Numbered from the stretch's first letter, positions 35,791 to 47,094 are shown. The stretch is 64,000 nt of DNA from Pseudo-nitzschia pungens (GCA_037355855.1 CM074766.1:3906001-3970000), one strand, 5' to 3'. Notes: a model not told the origin generated them from the sequence alone. Numbers and translations: made by a program.

Positions 35791-37117
35791 ATGATCGACG
35801 GACGGGATTGTCCACCAACACAACAACGGGTTCCTTCTGGGTGGCGTATCGCTAAACACTCGTCACCGATTCCGCGACCGCGGTTCCAACCGATTCGCCG
35901 GTTCGCTATTCCATCCGCAGGAATTAGGACCACCGTCCCTCCGCGTCGGCGAGTGTTGGAATTGCTCTTTGAATCCTTCGCGAGGAACTACCTCGGATTC
36001 GGTAGACATGAAACGACCGAACGCTTTAGTGCAGAGTAGCAATAGTCATAAAATCGCAGTATATCTAGTCGAGATCGTAGGGGTAACGGTGCAGTCTAGT
36101 TGCAGCGGGAGTAGCCAAAGCTACAGCCGTTTTGGGGGGTAAACCTTCCTCTTGCGTTGCGCATGACAGTATTTTCCAACGAGAACGTTGGTCCGACAAA
36201 TGAGTGGTGGTCAAGAACGATACCGATGCGTGACTCGAGCAACAGTTCAGCAACAGTTTAGCAACCAATACGGAGCACATGTAGTAGTAGAAGCAGCAGT
36301 CAAGGTACGGGATACATCAACAAAGACAAATACAAATACAAACACACGCAATATAATGATCGATGGCCTTGCCGATTCCGGACTTATTTGGATTACGATA
36401 GTAGTTCTTCGGTAACCTTACACACGCCCCGCCGGTGGTGTGCCGGGCGGTTTCTTTTGCGAACTGCGCCGCACCATCGAACCGATCCGGAATTGTTCGC
36501 CGCCGATTCGTTTCGTTTCGTTTCGTTTCCGGCGTGCGTCGAGACCGTCCCACACACAATTACTGCACGCCGAATCTTTCCCGCCCGCCGCATCTCCGCG
36601 CACCCGCGTCGCAATGCCTTTCGTTTGAGAGCCCGCGTCCCGTTGGCACGGACCGCATCGCATCGCATCGCATCGCATCGCATCGCATCGCATCGCATCG
36701 CATCGCATCGCATCCGACCCCGACGACGATGGCGCGTCTCGTTCCGACAGCGACACGTTCGGTCGCGCCTCCCGTTTTCGTCCGAGTCCTCGGCCCACTC
36801 GGGCGGCGGCGTTTCTCGCGGCGACGCAACGGAACAGCAAACAAGTCTTCGGCAGTTGTTTCCCGGCGAACGCGCACGCAACCAACAAGTCCACCCCGGT
36901 GGTCTTTTCCGATTCACCCAGGTCCCGTCCCAGCCCGGATTGAACTCAACGACCCACGGAACAACTCGTCCTTGTTTTTCCACCGCAAGCCCGAGCAAGC
37001 GGGGGTCTGCCTCCTCCACACCACTCGAACGGATCATGAATCATAGTGACTAATAAATAATGACTAGTGACTACACGTAGTGGATGGATAGCGGATAATC
37101 GATTCGGTGCCATCTCT
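35791..37117. other. Non-coding spacer with GC-rich patch and GCATC microsatellite
   Basis: 36430-37030 is GC-rich and open in several frames on both strands because of the (GCATC)n run at 36654-36714, but no domain, signal or splice model could be supported. The rest is 3' flank of the convergent fasciclin and DMT genes. Confidence 0.45.
36654..36714. repeat. GCATC pentanucleotide microsatellite
   Basis: Twelve uninterrupted 'gcatc' units. No stop codon occurs in the repeat on either strand, which explains the overlapping open frames here. Confidence 0.95.
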
Positions 37118-38290
37118 TCATTCGCTGCCCCCTGCCACTCCGATGGCGGAAGATTCGTTCCGCGGTGGCGGCGGTCGCTTGTCATCGAAAAACTCGGAGG
37201 GCGGGTCCCCGTCCCCGTCGGCGATCACAACGACAACGCTGTTCCCTTCCGTTTCGATGTCCAATCCCGTGTCGATGTCGTCCGAAAGATTCTTCTCGGT
37301 GCGATCGTTGGTTTCCACCGCGGCCTTCTCTCGGTTTGCCAGCACCACCGGAATCAGTTCGTGAACCGCCAACACCAGCAGCAGCAGGGATCCCCCGATC
37401 ACGGTCCACTCGGAGGGCACGTCCCCGTAGACCAGCCCCACCAGGAGCGGCCCCAGAACCACCTCCAGCAACGCCCCGAGCCCCACCTCGGCCGCGGTGA
37501 CGAGCCGGGGAGCGGTGGTCATGGCCACGAACAAGAACCCGATGGACGCTCCGTGCCCAACGCTGGCCGCCCAGAACTGCCAGGGAGCGAATTCCCAGTC
37601 CGGCAGGACCCTTCCCCTCGTGACGACCAGGCTCACCACCATGGCCAGCGCAACGCCCCCGACGGTCGACCCGATCAGCGAGAGGGGTTCTTCCAGGATT
37701 CCGGCGTGGCGGACGGTGGCGATGTAGGCCGCCAGCCCGATCCCCGTGGCCAGCGCCATCCAGTTGCCCAGGGGGGAGGAACCGTCGTCCGCTGCTCGGA
37801 CGTTGTCGCCTTGGATCAGTTCCGGCACGAAGATCAGGGCCACGCAGCTCAGGGCCAGCCCCAGTGCCACGATCGTTCGAAGCGGGAGGCTTTCGCCCAG
37901 GACCAGCCTCCCGAAGAGGGCGCACCACAGCGGATCCAGGTTGATCAGCAGCAGGGCCTTGGCAGCGGTCGTGTGGACAAAGGCCAGCACGAAACCGATC
38001 TCGACGAGCGCCTGGAGCGGCACGATGAACGCGTAGTACCGCCTCGCGGCCCGCACCGACTCCCACAGCTCGGCGAAACCGCCCGCTTCGTACACGGCAA
38101 AGGGAGCCGCCACGGGGGCCGCGAAGAACATCCTCCAGAAGACAATCGTCCAGATTCCCGATCCGCCCTCGTTCAAGAAGCGGGTCAGGACGGCGTCGGG
38201 GGAGACGACGATCATTCCCGCCAGCAGGATCAGGAGTCCCTTGGTGCGGTCGCTCACGGAGGGATTGGTGGACATTGTCTGATCCGTCAT
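37118..38290 (-). CDS. EamA/DMT-family membrane transporter
   Basis: Single-exon 390-residue gene starting at ATG 38290. It shows about ten hydrophobic segments in two EamA-like halves: first half from GLLILLAGMIVVSPDAVLTRF through LLLINLDPLWCALFGRLVLGE and ALGLALSCVALIFVPEL; second half from WMALATGIGLAAYIAT through GGVALAMVVSLVV, AEVGLGALLEVVLGPLLVGL and GGSLLLLVLAVHELIPVVL. The 'FxxPLWxxLFGxLxLGE' style of helix 4-5 is characteristic of DMT exporters. The C-terminal 60 residues are hydrophilic and acidic, likely cytosolic. Substrate cannot be told; the family exports small metabolites and includes close bacterial-type members, so bacterial ancestry is possible but not shown. GC content is clearly higher than in the flanks. 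Confidence 0.88.
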   Translation of the reverse strand: MTDQTMSTNPSVSDRTKGLLILLAGMIVVSPDAVLTRFLNEGGSGIWTIVFWRMFFAAPVAAPFAVYEAGGFAELWESVRAARRYYAFIVPLQALVEIGFVLAFVHTTAAKALLLINLDPLWCALFGRLVLGESLPLRTIVALGLALSCVALIFVPELIQGDNVRAADDGSSPLGNWMALATGIGLAAYIATVRHAGILEEPLSLIGSTVGGVALAMVVSLVVTRGRVLPDWEFAPWQFWAASVGHGASIGFLFVAMTTAPRLVTAAEVGLGALLEVVLGPLLVGLVYGDVPSEWTVIGGSLLLLVLAVHELIPVVLANREKAAVETNDRTEKNLSDDIDTGLDIETEGNSVVVVIADGDGDPPSEFFDDKRPPPPRNESSAIGVAGGSE

Positions 38291-39908
38291 TGATTGTTTT
38301 GAGAATGGGTGGGATGATAACAGACACTAAGGTTACTACTAACTGTTTGTTGGTGCTATTACGTATTACTGTACAGTATTTGGTGTTTGTACATCAAGAG
38401 AAAGACCTTGCATAATTAATTAACCTTAATCATGCATCCTTCTTGTGCCTTTGCGTTTGGCGGTAATTGTAGTAGTACCGGTATGGTAAGGTTATGCATC
38501 GGGAGCGGATGATGGTAATGATGATGATGATGATGATGATGATTCATCAATACGATTACGTAAGGCTTACCGGTAAGATTACGTACGGTTAAGTAACTTA
38601 CTGTACCGTATGCGTTTCATTGCCTTCGCATCATAATAATATTATGAATTTCAATCGGTCCTCCCGGAAATGTGTACCGTAAGTTAGTATCGTGAAAATT
38701 ATTGCTCGATATATTACTACTACATATATTTTTTCTTGTTGAAGGTTGATTGGCTGCGCTGGCACACAGTCGAAAACTTTTGTAATTACCGTATGACGGG
38801 ATCTCGGACGACCCACAAAATACAAAAATAAGCGTGGGGCTACAGAAACTTACACCTCCGGGTCCCTTTCGGCCCTAAATATTGATTTTGTCCGTTTTCT
38901 GTTTTTGCTACCATTCGATAGATATTGATTTAAGCTATATCCCCATGTTTTTCTTTTAGCCTAGTTCCTGATACTTCAAAAGTTATGGGATTTAGAAGTT
39001 CACCTCAACGTGCTTCGAGTACGAAAGTGCCCTGTTTCTTTTGCGTTTTTCTCGAAAACAGGATCTGAGTTTTTTTTGGGTGCGTGCAAAATAGGGTTGT
39101 AAGTTTCTGTAACTTCGTAATTACAGTGAGTCTTAATATTTTACGGGAGTGGATTACAGAACGTCCTTATAGGGGAGGTTCTCAGTCATTGCACAGGGTT
39201 TCAAACGGGTTTCACACTGCAATCACCCTGAAGTTGAAGCTGAGTGCAACGAGGCTGAGACTGAAGGGGGATTGCAGCAGTAACACTCCTTCGATCTCAG
39301 CCTCGTTGCATTCGGCTTGGATCTCAGGAGTGTTACTGCAATGCGACGGCAAGAGAAGTCTTGACAGTTATTGATGTAACCAGTCAAGCAAGCAGCGTTC
39401 TTTCCTTGCAATCGTGCACATGAGGTTTCAAAGTGGTTCTTGCAACAAACTACCACAAGCTTGCCCGCTAGTACGATATACTCAACTCGCTCTTTTGCTC
39501 TGGCATCCGAACTACAAGCTTGTCAGCTACAATCTAGTACTCAACTCGCTCTTTTGCTCCAGCGTCCAAGAATCTACTCAACTCGCTCTTTTGCTCGTCT
39601 TGCGTCTGCTTCTTTTATTGCTGTTGCAGATAATGTTGCTTCTTTTCTTGTTGAGGATAGAAATTTGTGTTCAACTCCGATTTTTTAATTTTTGGCATAG
39701 TACAGTTTCGTGTCTTGTTGATGTAAGCATGGAAATCTAATTAGTGTACTTTTATGTGGTGAATGTCTTTTATTTTTTATAATTATAGTTCTGGAGTATT
39801 TCTATTTTCTACCACACAAACACATATGCCAATTGTCAAAGTTCCAAAAGTTCTCAATCCGCATCAGCAATCTGCAATCTGCAATCCATCCTGCTACATG
39901 ATAGAGCA
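38291..39908. other. Non-coding spacer with inverted-repeat element and short repeats
   Basis: It contains a GAT microsatellite (about 38515-38543), clustered TTACCGGTAA-type words (38550-38620), the inverted-repeat element 38841-39111, interlocked inverted repeats at 39245-39342, and a threefold 'ctcaactcgctcttttgctc' repeat (39480-39597). Nothing coding recognised on the plus strand. Confidence 0.5.
38841..39111. mobile_element. 271-bp element with 14-bp terminal inverted repeats, related to 63.18-63.35 kb
   Basis: Perfect inverted repeats tacagaaacttaca at 38841-38854 and 39098-39111 bound the unit. Taking the outer TA as target site, the ends would read CAGAAACTT. The interior from about 38858 to 39045 is similar to 63175-63353 in the same orientation, sharing 'agttatgggatttagaag' and the flanking block. 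That second copy lies right next to a retroelement 3' end, so the interior could instead be an LTR relic. Confidence 0.5.
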
Positions 39909-41982
39909 TCAAAGTTGTTGCTGGTGGTTGTCCTCTTGTCCCTGCAGTTGTTCTCTCGGGGTCTGTTTTCCTCTGATCTCGATGTCCTTCAAGCGCTGTT
40001 CGTTTTTGAGTTTGGTCTCAAGAACAGCAATTTGGTTTCTGGATTATATTTCCATCTGAGCTTTCTCTGTCTTCCAATCCATGCGAACCATTTTGTAGCT
40101 ATCCTCTGCATCTTTCTTTGCTTCTCCTGTTGCTTTCAATTTCTCTTCCTCCAACTTCTCTGCAAATCAATGTTCCTTCTCTTGGAGGGCAGCAATGGTA
40201 GCAGCGTGTTTGCTTCTCTCTTCTTTGAGGGCATCTGTTTGTGCATCCTTCTTCTGTGTGTTGCAATCTCTAATGAATTGACAAAGGTGTTCAATCTCTT
40301 TTGTTAGTGATTCAGTAATATCTTTACACACCTGTAAATCCATCTTCAACTGTATTTTTTGCTGTTCAGCGTCTTCAATTTTGGTCCTTTGCTTCTTGTT
40401 TTCCTTCTTGAGATCTTTGCTGTCTTTTGTTCTCTTTTCAATCAGCATTTTCAATTCTTCTTTCGATGGGGAAATTTCTTTCTTCCTTGGTGACTTGGGC
40501 GAGGGCTTAGATTCTAGTTGGTCTGCTGGAATGTTCTCTTTCTCATAAACGACAATGATGATGTTGTCGACTTCCTTGTTCTTGTGAGGAGGAGATGTGT
40601 TGCTGTTGTTGCCAGAAATGGGGAGATTCTTCTCCCTGTGGAGTCCAGAACTCAAACTACCTTGGACTTTTTGTTGCACCTTCGAGTTCTGATGGATATA
40701 AGGATGCGAAGACTTTGCATGCTTGTGTCGAAGATGATCCATGCGGACCTTCTCTGGGACATCTAGATCAGATGCAAGAATGATACAGCACCGATGTCGA
40801 TTGTCGTGAGGTGTGTACTTCTCCCAATCCTTGAAATCAGCAACTTCAGCAAACTCGCGAACCCACTTTCTGATACTATCTGCTCCACAAGGACTACTTG
40901 CTTTGAAACAATACGGGTTTGTCTTCTTTCTGGCATAGTTTACGTGGCAAAAGATTCGTTTCTTATTTGGAGAACACTTGGATCAATAGAAAAAAAATCA
41001 ACTTGACAACACAATTTGGGTTCTCAGGGTCTTCTACAACCATTGGAAACTGCTTCGAAACCGTAGGGTTGTCAAAATTTAATTGATGGGACTTATTGAA
41101 GCCGCCGCCTGGACCAACGATGGCATACTTCAGGTCTTTCATGTGTCCATGTTGAAACGTTCCCATCTTCACCCAGGACCACAAGAGAGTAACAAGCTCA
41201 TTGCGTCTGCGGATTCCAAACTGTGGACCTAATTCCATGGTCAAGAGCTTCAGCAAGTCAGTCATGTCAGTGTATGGCTTGTAGAGTTGATTATTGATCA
41301 CCTCTCGAAATTTCTCATCAACAAACTCATTGAACTTGGCTTTAGTTCTTTTGGTTCCAAGTGTGGGGTTGTCTTTCCTCTTGTCATTCCAATCCTTCTT
41401 GACAACAGCACAAAAGCCTCCTTGGAATTTGAAATTACTCTGTTTGAATTTGACGTCGCGCTGATGGAAGGCGGAGAATAGTTGCCGGATGTACGTGCTG
41501 TGGGAATTGGTGTCTAATGGCTTCCCTGTATTGTTGTTTTTGATATTGGTAGTCCATATTTTCAAAGCTTGGTCAAGGATCATTCGCTTTTGCTTGTTTA
41601 TGTCTCCACTAACATTGTTATAGAAGAGATAATCCATTGTAAGACCGTCCTTCATCAATACCTTTGTTGTGAACATTTCATGTAGAACCTCATCTCCTGG
41701 GGTGTTCTTTTTTGGATCTGTTGCGTCAGCAACAATGCAAATGAAAGGATCATGGGTGTTTCTCACTTTCTTTGCGTATTTGTCTGTATTGGCTTCAGCC
41801 TTGACAAATTTGTTGGTGCCGAAGCTGTTAAAGTGTTAAAGTGATTCAAATTGTTCAGGATCTTTTTTGTGTATGCCAAGGTTCGGTCTTCTTGTTTGTT
41901 GCTTTTCAATTTGTATCGTTCTTCTTTGTCTTTGTCATCTTCTTCTTCTTCTGGTTCTTTTGTTTCTGCTATGGCCTTTGTG
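39909..41982 (-). pseudogene. Tyrosine-recombinase (Crypton-like) gene with coiled-coil tail, broken
   Basis: Reading right to left, an acidic/basic N-terminal region is followed by a core with NSHSTYIRQLFS and then tyrosine-recombinase landmarks: Arg box FGIRRRNELVTLLW, HxxR box YTPHDNRHRCC, and a final box DHLRHKHAKSSHPYIH that offers a catalytic-Tyr candidate. A Lys/Glu-rich coiled coil follows. Breaks: an 8-bp tandem duplication (41827-41842) shifts the frame; a frame loss near 40975-40998 (poly-T tract) separates the Arg box from the HxxR box; in-frame stops TGA at 40167-40169 and TAA at 40044-40046 interrupt the coiled coil, which continues in frame after each until 39909. No start codon is visible at the 5' end. 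A very short intron at 40.98 kb is an alternative to the second break. Crypton assignment is by inference. Confidence 0.65.
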
Positions 41983-43193
41983 GCTCATGGCAGAACTCTC
42001 CTGCTGCTGTTTTGCCCCCTTCTTCGCGTATGGATTGTTGATTCTTACCTTCTTTACAGAGCTGCTGGTGTTGGGGCCGGGAAAAATGCTGCTGCTCAAT
42101 ACAATACGTAAGGATTACCTTACGGTATCCATACATCATACAAGTAATAATCTCTCATTATTTTTACCGTGCTTCGTTGATTACGCACTCTGTATTTTAT
42201 TGGTCAATTAGGAAGCATTCTCAAAACAACGTTCAACATATGAAGTAAAAATAATAATAATACTGTACGAAGTACAAAGTAACTACACGTAGAAAGATTA
42301 CTGTAGTACAACTACGTACAAAGTGTCCAGAGTACTTGTACTTTGTTGGTAGTACTATATCAAGCAGCTCACCTCAATATTTACATGGTCTTTCATGAGT
42401 GCAGGGAACCAATATGATGGTCCCAGGTCCCAGTCCTTTGTGACTGCTGGGAAACAAATAGATGATGATGGTCTTGGTCTTTTTGGAGTTGGGAGTGCTG
42501 TGGGGAGTCAAATAAATCTCTGCATCAGCCATAATGATTCATGTGTGAATTGCAAGGCAAATTCATGATCATTCACTGCAGCTAAGACAAAGTCTTTTTC
42601 ATTTTTGAACTTTTCCAATGCAAATTTCAAGACCCATGCTATATTTCTTATTCACTGCAGTGAAGACCATGTCTTTGTTGCTTTGCAACTCCTCAGATGC
42701 TTCATATTTCAAGGCCCCTCCGTCGCTATTCACTGCAGCTAAGACCACATCCTCTTTGTTGTCTTTCAAACTCTTTGGGTGGTATTGACTCCCCCTGTAG
42801 CCAAAACCATGTCTTTGCCATTTTGCATCTCCCTGTATGCCACAGAGGGAAAGGGGATAACAAAAAAGACACGTGTCTATTACTAGTAGTACTACTAGTA
42901 GTAGTACTATCATCTTGTTCTGGCAACTACTACTGCAACAAGAACAGCTGGTGGTGCAATTCCAACACTATTACTTGTGGTTAAAGTTACTTAAGTAAGT
43001 AGATTATTATCACTATCATACAAAACAAGTAATGAAGAGAGACGATAAAAGTATTAAAATAGTATTATTAGTACCATGTTGGAGATTGTTCCGCTAAGAT
43101 GGAAGTTGCTCGGTGGTTTGGTATCACCTGATTACAGTACTAGTAGTAATTTGTACGTAGTCCGCAATTCCTTCGAATTCAGTTGTACGGTAC
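41983..43193. other. Non-coding spacer with repeat relics
   Basis: Apart from the DUF4116 relic (42540-42830), it holds a degenerate stretch of the minisatellite family (about 42380-42510, 'gtgcagggaaccaa' and 'tcttggtctttttgg' blocks) and palindromic 'tactagtagtactactag' words near 42882-42912. No intact gene. Confidence 0.45.
42540..42830 (-). pseudogene. DUF4116-repeat relic
   Basis: Three tandem units of about 80 nt, each starting 'attcactgcag' on the plus strand, translate on the minus strand as DUF4116-type repeats: KEDVVLAAVNSDGGALKYE, NKDMVFTAVNKKYSMGLE, then EKDFVLAAVNDHEFALQF. The last unit is in another frame, so at least one frameshift is present. There is no start or flanking domain. 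DUF4116 repeats of unknown function are common in protist proteins. This is a fragment of a former gene. Confidence 0.7.
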
Positions 43194-45437
43194 GGTACCC
43201 GTGAAAAACTAAAATGAATCACGTCGGAGTGACAGATTGTTGCCTCACTATCTGACCAAATACCTCCTCCCAGTAACGGAAACCTCCTCAACGAAAGTTA
43301 CAACCTATTCGTAAACACTATAAACCGACTGTTTGCAACAACTCTTGTTGAAATTGGTGACTTACATCCATAGCTTTGGCCCCCGGTAGTTAGTGGTTTT
43401 TTCGAAAAATTGCCAAAAATTGATCCATCATGGTAAATGTAGACACTGGTACATTTTCTACACGCGACCATACAATCGAGTGACAGCATCTTGACGTCGA
43501 AATCGAAAATTCCCGTTTTTCATATGCATCATGATCCTGTTCATTCAGGAGTGCAGGGAACCAAATACATGATGATCCCGGTCTTTTGTGGGCGCCGGCA
43601 GGGAACCAAGTACATGCTGGTCCTGGTCTTTCGGGAATAACACGATGATCCTGGTCTTTCGGGAATGCTGAGAAACAATGACACGATGGTCCCGGTCTTT
43701 TGGGAATGCCGATACACAAATTCTTTTGTGAATGCAGAGAAACAATAACACGATGGTCCCAGTCTTTCAGGAAGGCAGAGAGACAACAACATGATAATCC
43801 CGGTCTTTCGGGAATGCAGAGAACCAAATGCATGATGATCCTGGTCTTTCGGGAATGATCCTGGTCTTTCGGGAATGCCGAGAGACAACAAAACGATGAT
43901 CCCAGTCTTTCGGGAGTGCCGTGCCGGTACACAAATAGATGATGATCCTGGTCTTTTGTGTGTACCGATACACAAATAATTCAGCTCCCTACATTCGCAA
44001 GCACGGCAGGGAACCAAATACATGACGATAATCCCGGTCTTTCGATGAGTGCCTGTACACAAATATATGATGATCCCGGTCTTTCAGGAATGCAGCGAAC
44101 CAAATGCATGATGATCCTGGTCTTTTGTGAGTGAGCTGCAATTGATCGACGTTCCTGTTGCTGCTGCTGCTGCTGCTGCAATTGATTGACGAGGAGTGGA
44201 GAGAACCAAATGCATGATGATCTTGGTCTTCCGGGAATGCAGAGAATCAAATACATGATGATCCTGGTCTTTCTTCGGGAATGCAGGGAACCAAGTACAC
44301 AATGATCCCGGTCTTTCGGGAATGCAGGTACACAAATACAGGATGATCCCGGTCTTTTGGGAATGCAGGGAACCAAATACATGATGATCCTGGTCTTTCG
44401 CGAATGCCAGTACACAAATAGTACACAATGATCCCGGTCTGTCAGGAATGCCAAGAGACAACAACACAATGCTCCTGGTCTTTCAGGAATGCAGAGGAAC
44501 AACGACGCGCTGATCCCAATCTTACAGGAATGCAGGGAACCGAAAACATGATGATCCCGGTCTTTCGTGAGTGCAGAGAAACAATTACACGATGATCCCG
44601 GTGTTTTGGGAATGCAGGGAAAAAATTGCACGATGATGAAACCCCAACAACCCCAACAAGCGACGGCAGGGAATCAAGTACACGATGATCCTTGTCTTTC
44701 GGGAATGCCGGTACACAAATAGTACCTGATAATCCTGGTCTTTCGGGAATGCCGAGAGACAACAACACGATGATCCTGGTGTTCCATGAGTGCTGACAGG
44801 GAACCAAATAAATGATGATCCCAGTCTTTTGTGAGTGCAGGGAACCAAATACATGATGATCCCAGTCTTTTGTAATTGCAGGGAACCAAATGCACGATGA
44901 TCCTGGTCTTTCTTAAGTGCCAGTACACAAATACATGATGATCCCGGTCTTTCGGGAATGCAGGGAAACAACAACACGATGATCCCGGTCTTCTGTGAGT
45001 GCCGGTGCACAAATACATGATGATCCTGGTCCTTTGTGAATGTACTAGGGAAACAATGGCACGATGATCCTAGTCTTTCGGGAATGCAGGGAACCAAATA
45101 CATGATGATCCTAGTCTATCAGGGATGCAGAGAAAGAAATGCACGATGCTGCTGCTGCTGCTGCTGCTGTCAGTCTTTGGTCTTATACAGGATGATCCCT
45201 GTCTTTCGTGAATGCAGTGAATCAAAGCCACAATGATCATGGTCTTTCGTGAAAGCAGTGAAAGAACGACACGCGTTCTTGTCTCTCTGCATTCCCGACA
45301 GACCGGGATCACAATGTATTTGTTCACCTGCATTCACAAAAGACCGGGAGAATCGTGTTTTTGATTCCTTGCAAAAACTGGGATCATCAGGATTTTGTGT
45401 CGTCTATCACTTGCAGTAGCAGGAACGTCGATCAATT

Positions 45438-45470
<33 letters not shown>

Positions 45471-46899
45471 ACGTCGATCAATTGCAGCTCCTTCACAAGA
45501 GAATGGGATCATCGTGTCGATGTTTCTACAAGGGACCGGGATCATCATGTATTTGTGTACCGGCATTCCCGAAAGACCGGGATCATCGTGTCATTGGTTC
45601 CCTGCATTCCCGAAAGACCGGGATCATCATGTACTATTTGTGTACCCTGTCGGCGCTCACCAAAGACCGGGATCATCATGTATTTGGTTCCCTGCACTCA
45701 CAAAGACCGGGATCATCATGCATTTGGTTCCCTGCATTCCCGAAAGACCGGGATCATCGTGCTGTTGTTTCTCTGCATTCCCAAAACACCAGGATCATCA
45801 TGTATTTGGTTCCCTGCACTCACAAAAGACCGGGATCATCATTTCTATGGTTCCCTGTCGGCGCTTGCAAAATACCAGAATCATCGTGTCGTTGTTTCTC
45901 TGCATGCCCGAAAGACCGGGATCATCATTTATTTGATTCTCTGCATTCCCGAAAGACCAAGATCATCATGCATTTGGTTCTCTCCACTCCTCGTCGATCA
46001 ATTGCAGCAGCATCAGCAACAACAACAGGAACATCGATCAATTAAAGCTCACTCACAAAAGACCGGGATCATTGTGCCATTGTTTCCCTAGTACATTCAC
46101 AAAGGACCAGGATCATCATGTAGTTGTGCACCGGCACTCACAGAAGACCGGGATCATCGTGTTGTTGTTTCCCTGCACTCACGAAATACTGGGATCATCT
46201 TGCATTTGTTTCCGTACACTACTGAAAGACCGGGATCATTGTGTTGTTGTCTCTCGGCATTCCCAAAAGACTGGGATCATAATGTACTCCTATTTGTGTA
46301 CCGGCATTCCCGAAAGACCAGGATCATTGTGTTGTTGTCTCTCGGCATTCCCGAAAGACCAGGATCATTCCCGAAAGACCGGGATCATCATGCATTTGGT
46401 TCTCTGCATTCCCGAAAGACCGGGATTATCATGTTGTTGTCTCTCTGCATTCCCGAAAGACTGGGATCATCGTGTCAATAAATCATAATAATATTATCAT
46501 GTTCTTTTGATGGACGGTTTACGTCACTTTTAGTAACGGAAGGGGTGTAATTTGGTAACGAAAAATTAGTATGTCCTCAAAATCAGCATGTCCTCTGCGT
46601 GCAATGTTCGCGCAGCTTGCCGTGCAATGTGTGCGCAGCTTGCCGGCTCGATGCTGTCACTCGAAAACACACAATTTTCGACCCAATTTCTGTATTCGAG
46701 AGCTTACTAAGGGAAGAATAAGCAAAGTTGTTTAAAAGTGAATATAGAGCATTGTAGAGTATAGTGTTAGCTAACAGACGATGTCTTTACTTTGAACAGA
46801 GGTGGTGTATGCAAGGAGATATTCCAAAAAGCAAAGATGCTGTCACTCAACGTGATCCATTATGGTAAACGTGATCCATTTTAATTTTTTACGGGTACC
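43194..46899. mobile_element. 3.7-kb fold-back element carrying an inverted minisatellite
   Basis: The ends are imperfect inverted repeats: 43194-43235 (ggtacccgtgaaaaactaaa...gagtgacag) against 46840-46899 (ctgtcactc...ttttacgggtacc). The right arm carries an extra internal copy of the 'cgtgatccat' block. A second inverted pair lies just inside (about 43472-43510 with 'gagtgacagcatctt' and about 46651-46690 with 'gatgctgtcactcg'). Between them sits the double minisatellite array. No transposase gene is present. Boundaries are judged by eye and the target-site duplication is not resolved. Confidence 0.65.
43528..46478. repeat. Minisatellite array in two opposite orientations
   Basis: Units average about 41-45 nt and consist of a constant half ('gatcccggtctttcggga') plus one of three variable halves: 'accaaatacatgat', 'acaacaacacgat' or 'cggtacacaaata'. 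From 43528 to about 45273 they run in one orientation; from there to 46478 they run in the other ('gaccgggatcatcatg'). The turn-over point near 45273 is itself a near-palindrome around 'gacacgcgttc'. CTG runs (44158-44178, 45148-45168) and matching CAG runs (about 45435-45470) are embedded next to 'attgatcgacgttcctg' blocks. Long open frames through the array arise because the units contain no stop in any of three frames; I do not consider them genes. Confidence 0.9.
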
Positions 46900-47014
46900 A
46901 GTAAGCCTTAGTTCTTAGAATTTCAAAGTTTTACTACTACTACCGTACTCGTACGGTACTTCGCTTTCAATGCAACTTCTTTGTAATATAGACACTCGGA
47001 CAATCGCAATAACA

Positions 47015-47094
47015 GACAATGTGGCCGAGTGGTCTAAGGCGCACGTTTCAGGTACGTGTCTTAATTGGCGAGGGTTCGAATCCCTTCATTGTCA
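47015..47094 (+). tRNA. tRNA-Leu(CAG): tRNA-Leu (anticodon CAG)
   Basis: The acceptor stem gacaatg pairs with cattgtc, with discriminator A at 47094. D-arm and A box are 'tggccgagtgg'. The anticodon stem cacgt/acgtg encloses the loop ttcaggt with anticodon CAG at 47049-47051, reading the Leu codon CUG. An 11-nt variable region fits a class II tRNA, and the T-arm contains the B box ggttcgaatcc. A TTTT run follows directly, the expected RNA polymerase III terminator. No intron. Confidence 0.95.

Noticed and set aside
36388..37053. Hypothetical genes around the GCATC microsatellite
   Set aside because: Open frames exist on both strands because the repeat lacks stops; no motif or splice model supports any of them.
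43528..46478. CRISPR-like array
   Set aside because: Units are contiguous and variable, lack unique spacers, change orientation, and sit in a eukaryotic genome.
43390..46491. Open frames of up to about 216 codons in the minisatellite array
   Set aside because: They cycle through all three frames of one repeat unit and have no start context or domain.
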